Shown one piece after another: positions 34,798 to 40,967 of a DNA stretch of 40,967 nucleotides (the first letter of the stretch is position 1; each line of letters starts with the position of its first letter). A program made the position numbers and the translations under genes. This stretch comes from Pseudolabrys sp. (lineage in GTDB: Bacteria > Pseudomonadota > Alphaproteobacteria > Rhizobiales > Xanthobacteraceae): NCBI GenBank assembly GCA_030655215.1, contig JAURVZ010000030.1, positions 1 to 40,967 on the forward strand, written 5' to 3'. Below the pieces are notes generated by a model. It had not been told where the DNA came from. It was given only the letters and a program-made list of their open reading frames with translations, and did no database searches.

Positions 34798-36510
34798 ATG
34801 CCGCATTCACAGGGAGCGCGGAGGACAGTGATACGTTTTGCCGGTTTTGAACTCGACCGGCAGCGTGGCGAACTGCGCGGGCCGGACGGCGACGTCATCA
34901 AGCTGCGGCCGAAAACGTTCGACATGCTGCAGCTGTTCGTTGCCAATCCCGGACGGACCCTGAGCAAACCCGAACTGATGAAAACGGTCTGGCCCGACGT
35001 GATTGTCGGTGAAGACAGCCTCTTCCAATGTATCCGTGAAATCCGCACCGCGCTTGGCGACGAGCAGCGGCAATTGATCAAGCTGGTGTCCGGCCGCGGC
35101 TATTTGTTCGATTCTGTGGTGACGAGCGAGCCCGCCGATTTGCCGGCGGCGCCGGCCATCGCCGAACACGCAAAAACAAGGTGGCCGTGGTTTGCCCTGC
35201 GTGGCCCTGTTGCGCTGGGTAGCGTCGCGGCGCTCGGCGCCATCATCGGTCTGGCCGTGGCTATGCCCCTGCTCGGCCCGGGACAGATCTTGCCGCGGAC
35301 GCCGCCGACAGTCGCGGTAATGCCGATCGTCGATGCGAGCAATGACAGCGCCGCCGACGCGATGGCCGCTGGCGTCACCGAACGTTTGATCGACGGGCTC
35401 GCCAGGATCGACAATATCCGCGTGGTGAAGCCGCAGGCCGACGGCGCTGAAGCCTCGGCCAAGCAAGTGTCGTCGCCTGCTGTCACGAGCGACTATGTGG
35501 TGACCGGCGAACTGCGCAAAGACAAGGACGCCTGGACCTTACAGGCGCGCATAGTCACGACTGCCACCAAGGAAATCCAGCCGGTCGCTTCGGTGACGGT
35601 CGAGATCAAGAACAGCGATACCGGCCTGCAGGAGCAGCGCCTCGCCGCCGGCATCGGCCAGCCGCTGGCGCTGCGCCTCAATACCCTGCTCAACACTGAC
35701 GCGCGTTCCAACGAGGGCGGTCTGCCGCCGGGCAGCGTCAAGGCCGCTATCGAGCAGGCGACCGCGTCCATCATGCAAACGTCGCGCGAACGTTTCGCGG
35801 CTGCGCAGACCATGCTGGAAAGCGCGATGGCCGAGCATCCGGACAATGTCGATCTCGCGGTTGCGCTTGCCGGGCTGCAAATGCGCGGCGTTCAAATGGC
35901 CTGGTACAATGCAGAAGACCGCACAGCGGCGGAGAAGAACACCAAGCTCATCCTCGAGCGGCTGCTGCGGGCCAAACCCAATCACATCCAGGCGCTCGAG
36001 TCCTACTGTCGCTTCCTGAACGCGACCAACCAGTTCGTCGAGAGTTTGGTCGCCTGCGCGCGCACGCTGAATTTCGATCCGTGGAACGGCCTGGTGCTGT
36101 ACCACATTGGCCTGGCGCAGCTTCAGCTCGGGCGCTTCGACGATGCGCTGGCGACTTTCAAGCAGGCCGACCGTTTCGACACCCCGCCTGTGTCGCGCTG
36201 GACGTGGCTGGTCGGCGCGGGATGGGCCTGCGCGGTGATGGACCGTGACGAAGAAGCGGTGGCCTGGCTGCAGCGGTCGATTGCCATCACGCCAGCCTCC
36301 GGCCGACCGCTGATGTTGCTGGCCGTGGCCTATCATCGGCTCGGCAGGCTGGACGACGCGAAGGACGCGATGGCGAAGGGTTTGGAAATGAGACCAGGCA
36401 CGACGGCGCTCAATGTCGCGGTGCCGGCCAAGAATGCAAGCCCGGTCTACCTCGCGGCAAGCGATCGGTTGATCGCCGAGATGGTCAAAATCGGGTTGCC
36501 GGAGCGGTGA
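34798..36510 (+). CDS. CadC/ToxR-like membrane transcriptional regulator with TPR repeats
   Basis: The 570-residue protein joins an OmpR-type winged helix (about 12-108: VIRFAGFELDRQRGELRGPD, LRPKTFDMLQLFVANPGRTL, LMKTVWPDVIVGEDSLFQCI, LVSGRGYLF) to one transmembrane helix (about 137-159), a TolB-N/FlgO-like domain (TVAVMPIVDASNDSAADAMA through about 300) and C-terminal TPR-like helices (about 330-545, e.g. GLAQLQLGRFDDALATFKQA). Such proteins sense signals beyond the membrane and bind DNA from it. No phosphorylation site is present. The first ATG has a weak ribosome site; a GTG at 34828 preceded by GGAGG and starting right before the winged helix is a serious alternative. It is divergent from the second autotransporter and probably controls it or itself. 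Confidence 0.88.
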   Translation: MPHSQGARRTVIRFAGFELDRQRGELRGPDGDVIKLRPKTFDMLQLFVANPGRTLSKPELMKTVWPDVIVGEDSLFQCIREIRTALGDEQRQLIKLVSGRGYLFDSVVTSEPADLPAAPAIAEHAKTRWPWFALRGPVALGSVAALGAIIGLAVAMPLLGPGQILPRTPPTVAVMPIVDASNDSAADAMAAGVTERLIDGLARIDNIRVVKPQADGAEASAKQVSSPAVTSDYVVTGELRKDKDAWTLQARIVTTATKEIQPVASVTVEIKNSDTGLQEQRLAAGIGQPLALRLNTLLNTDARSNEGGLPPGSVKAAIEQATASIMQTSRERFAAAQTMLESAMAEHPDNVDLAVALAGLQMRGVQMAWYNAEDRTAAEKNTKLILERLLRAKPNHIQALESYCRFLNATNQFVESLVACARTLNFDPWNGLVLYHIGLAQLQLGRFDDALATFKQADRFDTPPVSRWTWLVGAGWACAVMDRDEEAVAWLQRSIAITPASGRPLMLLAVAYHRLGRLDDAKDAMAKGLEMRPGTTALNVAVPAKNASPVYLAASDRLIAEMVKIGLPER

Positions 36511-36525
36511 TCGCGTTCACCGGCG

Positions 36526-36900
36526 TCAGGATGAACTGCCCACCAGCGCATTGATTTTGCCGACCAGTCGCGCGATGTCGACCGGCTTGGTGTCGAAGTC
36601 GTCGCAGCCGGCGTCACGCGCTTTTTTCTCGTCTTCCGCCATGGCATGCGCGGTGAGCGCGATGACCGGAATGGCTTTGGTCGCCGGATTGGCCTTGACC
36701 TGACGCGTTGCCTCCCAGCCATCGATGACCGGCAGGCTCATATCCATCAGGATGATCGCCGGATTTTCCGACGACGCCATGGCGATGGCCTGCTGCCCGT
36801 CGACCGCGATCACCACCTCAAAGCCGTTGCGCAGCAGGCGGCGCGAGAGCATGTCGCGGTTCATTTCATTGTCTTCGACCAACAGAATTTTCACCGGCAC
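36526..36900 (-). CDS. Single-domain response regulator (CheY/DivK-like)
   Basis: The 124-residue protein is a lone receiver: KILLVEDNEMNRDMLSRRLL with the acidic pair, phosphoacceptor Asp53 in IILMDMSLPVIDGWEATRQV, the conserved Thr in VIALTAHAMAEDEKKARDAG, and Lys in DDFDTKPVDIARLVGKINAL. It has no output domain, so it acts by protein contact or as a phosphate relay. It starts 6 nt after the hybrid kinase stop and is the last gene of a three-gene operon; it converges with the CadC-like regulator gene. Confidence 0.93.
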   Translation of the reverse strand: MPVKILLVEDNEMNRDMLSRRLLRNGFEVVIAVDGQQAIAMASSENPAIILMDMSLPVIDGWEATRQVKANPATKAIPVIALTAHAMAEDEKKARDAGCDDFDTKPVDIARLVGKINALVGSSS

Positions 36901-36906
36901 TGATAT

Positions 36907-38865
36907 CTACTCCTTGGTATTCGGTTTGACCGCCTGGCCACGCCGCGCCAGCGCGGACAGAGCCGCGCCGAGCGAGCCGATCGGCTGGCCGCTCTTGCTC
37001 AGCACCAGCAAGGTGCGCTCGGCAAGGAAGCTGCGCTCGCGGTCACTCAGGTTTTTCGCCGTCAGGACGACGGTCGGGATATCGGTCCAGCGCTCGACCT
37101 TGCGGATATTCTCGAGAAATTCGAAGCCGTCCATTTCCGGCATCATCAGGTCGAGCAGGATCAGGGCCGGCGGCGTATTGGCCTCAAGCCATTGCAAGGC
37201 GACGCGGCCATTCTCAGCCTCGGCTGACTTCATGCCGGCGGCTTCCACCGTCTGCTTGACGACATTGCGCACGTCGGCGTCGTCGTCGACGATCAGCACG
37301 GTCGCGTTGTTGGCGCTCGACGTCAGCTTGCGCAGCAGCGCGGTCAGCCTGTTGCGGTCGATCGGCTTGGACATGAATTCGGACGCGCCGAGCGAGAAAC
37401 CGAGATTGCGGTCATCGACAATGGTCAGCATCACCACCGGGATGTTCTGTAGCTCCGGCTCGGACTTCATGATGCCGAGCACCGACCAGCCATCGACCTT
37501 CGGCATCTGCACGTCGAGCGTGACGACATCGGGCGGCGTGCGACGCATGATGGTCAGCGCTTCGGCGCCGTCGCGCGCATGCAGCAGCAAATAGCCTTCA
37601 CGGCCGAGCGTGGCCGAGAGGATATCGTGCACGGCATCGTCGTCATCGACGATCAGCACCGTGATGGCGGAAGCGGCGCGCATGCCGTCGTCCACATCGA
37701 TGACATTGTCTTCATGCGGCGCGATGCCGGCGCGGTCCGGCAGGTCGATGGTGAAGGTCGAGCCCTCCCCCGGCGTACTCGTGACGTTAATAGTGCCGCC
37801 AAGCATGGCGACGAAGTGCTTGGTGATGGTGAGGCCGAGGCCGGTGCCGCCGAAATTGCGCGTCGTCGATGAATCGGCTTGCGTGAAAGCCTGAAACAGC
37901 CGGCCGATCTGTTCCTCGGTCATGCCGATGCCGCTGTCCTGCACGGCGAAGGCGATATGCGGCGTGCCGTCGGTATCGTCACGGCGCGACACTCTCAGCG
38001 TGACAGTACCCGTCTTGGTGAATTTGGCGGCGTTGCTCAGAAGGTTGATCAGGCACTGCTTCAGCTTGGTCAGATCGGTGCGCAGCGCGCCGATGTCGTC
38101 GGGGCAATCGATGACCAGAGCATTGCCGTTCTTCTCTATCAAAGGCGCGACCAGTGATTTGACGTCGTCGAGCATCGTGCGCAACACGACCTTCTCGATA
38201 TAGACCTCCATCTTGCCGGCTTCGATCTTGGACAGATCGAGGATCTCGTTGATCAGGCCTAGCAAATGGCGGCCGGCAGCGCCGATCTTCTCCAGGTCCG
38301 CGAGGCCCGCGGTGTCGCCGCGGTCGCCGGCATCTTCGGCAAGCAACTCGCTATAGCCGATGATGGCGTTAAGCGGCGTGCGCAGCTCGTGACTCATATT
38401 GGCGAGGAAGGCGGACTTCACCTTGCTCGCCGACTCGGCATCTTCCTTGGCCTTGCGGATGGCCAGTTCGGCCTGCTTGCGCTCGGTTATATCTGTGTAA
38501 ATGGCGATAAAACCGCCGCCCGGCACCGGATCGCGCCGCACTTCCAGCACCATGCCGTCCGGCCGCACGCGCTCGAAGGAATGCGAGGTGTCGAGCACAG
38601 ACAGTCGGCGTTTGAGTTCGACCTCGATATCGGCGTCGCCGAATTCGCCGCGCTCGCCGAGATAGCGGATGTAATCGGAGAAGGTGCGGTCAGTGCCGAG
38701 AAACTCATCCGGCATTTCGAGATAAACGCGGAAGCGCTCGTTCCACGTGACCAAGTGGTGGTTGGCGTCGTACATCGCCACGCCTTGCGACATATTCTCA
38801 AGCGTGGCGCGCAGCAGCGTGCGCTCCTGCGCGGCGCTGAGAGCCTGATTGTCCGTTTCGGTCAC
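36907..38865 (-). CDS. PAS hybrid histidine kinase with two receiver domains
   Basis: The 652-residue cytosolic protein has a PAS domain (about 15-130; [20 protein letters not shown]), a coiled coil, HisKA with phosphoacceptor His159 in [20 protein letters not shown], HATPase_c with [33 protein letters not shown] and [20 protein letters not shown], then two receivers with Asp451 ([14 protein letters not shown]) and Asp572 ([14 protein letters not shown]). The PAS and kinase cores look complete. There is no transmembrane segment. It is 24 nt after the cyclase gene and 6 nt before the lone receiver, so the three are one operon and probably one phosphorelay. Confidence 0.94.
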   Translation of the reverse strand: MTETDNQALSAAQERTLLRATLENMSQGVAMYDANHHLVTWNERFRVYLEMPDEFLGTDRTFSDYIRYLGERGEFGDADIEVELKRRLSVLDTSHSFERVRPDGMVLEVRRDPVPGGGFIAIYTDITERKQAELAIRKAKEDAESASKVKSAFLANMSHELRTPLNAIIGYSELLAEDAGDRGDTAGLADLEKIGAAGRHLLGLINEILDLSKIEAGKMEVYIEKVVLRTMLDDVKSLVAPLIEKNGNALVIDCPDDIGALRTDLTKLKQCLINLLSNAAKFTKTGTVTLRVSRRDDTDGTPHIAFAVQDSGIGMTEEQIGRLFQAFTQADSSTTRNFGGTGLGLTITKHFVAMLGGTINVTSTPGEGSTFTIDLPDRAGIAPHEDNVIDVDDGMRAASAITVLIVDDDDAVHDILSATLGREGYLLLHARDGAEALTIMRRTPPDVVTLDVQMPKVDGWSVLGIMKSEPELQNIPVVMLTIVDDRNLGFSLGASEFMSKPIDRNRLTALLRKLTSSANNATVLIVDDDADVRNVVKQTVEAAGMKSAEAENGRVALQWLEANTPPALILLDLMMPEMDGFEFLENIRKVERWTDIPTVVLTAKNLSDRERSFLAERTLLVLSKSGQPIGSLGAALSALARRGQAVKPNTKE

Positions 38866-38889
38866 GCGGGCGTTCCTGGCATCGGCCGG

Positions 38890-40485
38890 TCAATCCTCTA
38901 CCAAGAAATAGGTCTCCATCAAACCCTTACCCTTGACCTCGATGGCGCCGCGCGGCTCGAAGCGGAAATGGCCGTCGAGGACGCGGCGGGTCGTCTCGGA
39001 GACGTGGATGCGGTCGGGCTCCGAATGTGACTCCATGCGGCTGGCCGTGTTCACACTGTCGCCCCAGACGTCATAGACGAATTTATGCGTGCCGATGACG
39101 CCGGCGACTATGGGGCCGGAGTGGATGCCGATGCGCGCATGAAGTTTCAGCCCTGTCTCGGCCGAAACATCGCGCACCGCCTGCAACATGCGCGGCGCCA
39201 GCCGGGCAATGCGGAAGGCGTGATCGGTCTGCGGCTCGGGGATGCCGGCGGCGGCCATATAGGCGTCGCCGATGGTCTTGATCTTCTCGACACCGGCCTC
39301 TTCGGCGAGCCGGTCGAATTCAGTGAAAATCTTGCCGAGGAAGTCGACAGTCGCCTGCGGCGACAGCTTCCCACTCAGTTTGGTGAAGCCAACCAGATCG
39401 CAGAAGAGAATGCTCGCCTCGGTGACTTGATCGGCAATATTGACCTCGCCGGCGCGCATGCGGTTGGCGATGCTCTGCGGCAGGATGTTGAGGAGCAAAG
39501 CTTCGGACTTTTGCTTCTCCCGGTCGAGATCCTCGAACAGTTGCTTCTCGCGGTCACGCATCCACTTCTTCTCAAGCGACGTGTCGATACGGGTGCGCAA
39601 CAGGATCGGATCAAACGGCTTGGGCAGGTAATCTTCAGCGCCGGCTTCGATGCAACGGATGATGCTGTCGATCTCGTCGAGCGCCGAGATGACGATGACC
39701 GGAATATGCCGATTGCGCTCCGATGCTTTCAGGCGTTGCAGCACCTCATAGCCGCCGATCTCCGGCATGATCAGATCGAGCAGGATCAAGTCGAAGTCCT
39801 GCTCCTCGCACAGCGCCAGCGCGATGGCGCCGTTCTCCGCCGTGACGATGCGATGGCCTTCACGGACCAGGCGCCGCTCCAGCACGTCGCGGTTCGAGGC
39901 ATTGTCATCGACAACCAGGATATCGCCCTGCCGGTCATAGGTAGCGGTGGTCGTCCCCCTGAGCGGCTGCACTGTCCGCAACGTATCGGCGATCAGTCCG
40001 AGATGGCGCGTCAGGCCTTCATCTTTCGGAGCCGTCTTGTCGCCGTCGCGCGCCAGCGCCACCATGGCGTCGATCTGGCCGAGCAGGAAGTCGGCGGATT
40101 CCTTCAGCTTGATCAGGTCGGCGCGCAGCGGCGCCTCCGCGTCGCTCTCCATGTCCTCGATCAGCATTTCGCTGTAGCCGATAACGGCATTGAGCGGCGT
40201 CCGCAGGTCGTGGCGCAAGCGGCGTTGAAAGTCGTCAAAGCTCTCATCTTGCTTGCGATCGGCGGAGGTATCTTCGATCAGCTTGGCGACGAAGGCATTC
40301 AGCCGCGTGGCGGCGGTCTGCATGCGGTCGAGATCGGCCATGGTGTCGGCAAGCTCAAGCCGGCGTGCATCCTCGATGATAATGGCAAGAAAGTCGCTGA
40401 CAGCCGACGCCGGCGCCTGCACCTGCTGACGCAAATAGGCCGCCAAAGCGCGATTGAAGCGCGCATTCATCTCATCGGTCGACAA
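38890..40485 (-). CDS. DHp-receiver-class III adenylate cyclase fusion
   Basis: The 531-residue protein has a helical N-terminus, a HisKA-like dimerisation domain with His92 in RLRHDLRTPLNAVIGYSEML but no HATPase domain after it, a receiver with Asp237 (LILLDLIMPEIGGYEVLQRL), a signalling coil (REKQLFEDLDREKQKSEALL), and a class III cyclase domain. The cyclase has metal-binding Asp363 (ILFCDLVGFTKLS) and Asp407 (IKTIGDAYMAAAG), transition-state Asn479 and Arg483 (WGDSVNTASRM), and the Lys403/Asp472 pair typical of ATP rather than GTP use. The product is thus probably cAMP. The TTG at 40485 is chosen because GGAGGAGA lies 7-9 nt upstream; the ATG at 40470 is too far from it, and the frame upstream looks non-coding. 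First gene of the operon. Confidence 0.9.
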   Translation of the reverse strand: MSTDEMNARFNRALAAYLRQQVQAPASAVSDFLAIIIEDARRLELADTMADLDRMQTAATRLNAFVAKLIEDTSADRKQDESFDDFQRRLRHDLRTPLNAVIGYSEMLIEDMESDAEAPLRADLIKLKESADFLLGQIDAMVALARDGDKTAPKDEGLTRHLGLIADTLRTVQPLRGTTTATYDRQGDILVVDDNASNRDVLERRLVREGHRIVTAENGAIALALCEEQDFDLILLDLIMPEIGGYEVLQRLKASERNRHIPVIVISALDEIDSIIRCIEAGAEDYLPKPFDPILLRTRIDTSLEKKWMRDREKQLFEDLDREKQKSEALLLNILPQSIANRMRAGEVNIADQVTEASILFCDLVGFTKLSGKLSPQATVDFLGKIFTEFDRLAEEAGVEKIKTIGDAYMAAAGIPEPQTDHAFRIARLAPRMLQAVRDVSAETGLKLHARIGIHSGPIVAGVIGTHKFVYDVWGDSVNTASRMESHSEPDRIHVSETTRRVLDGHFRFEPRGAIEVKGKGLMETYFLVED

Positions 40486-40734
40486 AGGCGGATCTCCTCC
40501 CGAATATCCTTGCGGCGAGATTATGATTGGCCGGAGCCAATTGAAAGCGACACAGTTTCGCCGCAAGCCATTCAGCCGCAGTTCAGACGCGGAACGGTAA
40601 TGATGTATGAACGTTGTAGCCCGATCGCCCGGATGTCCGGCGCGAAGGCGGGGCAATTTTAAATCGCTGAGAAAAATCCGTCGCCAATAGCGGCGCCAGG
40701 GACGAAGCCTGCCCCCATCCGGAGATTATCAAAC

Positions 40735-40967
40735 ATGAATTCTGCCAAATCACTCCTGCTCGCCTGCACCGCCATCAGCGCTGCGCTGGCCATTGCACCG
40801 GCATTCGCACAGCCCGCACTGACTCCGGCCCAGGTTGAAGAGCAGAAGAAGGCCGCGCCACCGGCCGCCAAGCCGGCTGCGCCTCCTGCCGCACGCCCGG
40901 CTGCACCGCCTGCGCCGCCCGCCGCTGCTCCCCCGGCTGCGCGTCCCGCTCCGCCCCCGCCGCCGCC
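40735..40967 (+). CDS. Secreted Pro/Ala-rich protein, N-terminal part
   Basis: The gene runs off the right edge after 77 codons. It begins with a signal peptide (MNSAKSLLLACTAISAALAI, then APAFA before QPALT), followed by a short charged stretch (VEEQKKA) and a Pro/Ala-rich low-complexity region with PPAARPAAPP-type repeats. GGAG lies 10 nt upstream of the ATG. Such spacers often precede a periplasmic or cell-wall-spanning domain that would lie outside the window, so no function can be given. The 249 nt between it and the divergent cyclase gene hold no other gene that I can support. Confidence 0.75.
   Translation, partial: MNSAKSLLLACTAISAALAIAPAFAQPALTPAQVEEQKKAAPPAAKPAAPPAARPAAPPAPPAAAPPAARPAPPPPP

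Noticed and set aside
40486..40656. N-terminal extension of the cyclase to an ATG at 40656
   Set aside because: A strong GGAGGAGA ribosome site lies inside this extension and precedes a TTG that begins the recognisable protein; the extension has no domain character.
39085..40662. A 525-codon plus-strand frame opposite the cyclase gene
   Set aside because: Shadow frame; the opposite strand has all cyclase and receiver catalytic motifs.

Overview
The window is about 41 kb of high-GC DNA from an alphaproteobacterium, most likely of the order Hyphomicrobiales (Bradyrhizobium/Xanthobacteraceae-like). This is inferred from the order and style of the division and cell-wall (dcw) genes, the FtsZ with a long linker, the meso-diaminopimelate type MurE, CtrA-like TTAA-N7-TTAA boxes, and accessory families common in rhizobia. 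No species is claimed.

Layout. From 1 to 26.5 kb the minus strand carries a dcw cluster, read from right to left: rsmH, ftsL, ftsI, murE, murF, mraY, murD, ftsW, murG, murC, murB, ddl, ftsQ, ftsA, ftsZ, then the start of lpxC. These genes make the lipid-linked peptidoglycan precursor (MurC-F, Ddl, MurB, MraY, MurG), polymerise and crosslink it at the septum (FtsW, FtsI) and build the Z ring (FtsZ, FtsA, FtsQ, FtsL). The cluster is interrupted at five points: a DUF892 ferritin-like gene with its own terminator (murD/ftsW), a PAS-PAS hybrid histidine kinase (murG/murC), a ParE-type toxin-antitoxin pair whose toxin stop codon overlaps the murB start (murC/murB), a plus-strand host-attachment-family gene (ddl/ftsQ), and a 3.6 kb accessory block (ftsQ/ftsA). 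The block holds an Uma2-family gene, REP-like palindromes, a hypothetical gene, the C-terminal stump of a phage/GTA-type large terminase, a GreA-like factor and an orphan sugar-binding protein. A relic of the ftsQ promoter and start codon still sits directly in front of ftsA.

From 26.6 to 27.9 kb on the plus strand are an AmpD/AmiD-type amidase and the RNase P RNA gene rnpB. From 28 to 34.4 kb on the minus strand lie two tandem type Va autotransporters with nearly identical beta-barrels but unrelated passengers. A 28-nt copy of the rnpB 3' end lies between them, so the pair arose by a duplication that took in the end of rnpB. The divergent gene at 34.8-36.5 kb encodes a membrane-anchored CadC/ToxR-like winged-helix regulator with TPR repeats. 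Its upstream region carries several TTCTGAAATTTT repeats that are candidate operators.

From 36.5 to 40.5 kb is a compact three-gene minus-strand signalling operon: a DHp-REC-adenylate cyclase without its own kinase domain, a PAS hybrid kinase with two receivers, and a single-domain response regulator. The window ends in a secreted Pro/Ala-rich protein on the plus strand. No tRNA, insertion sequence or CRISPR array was seen.
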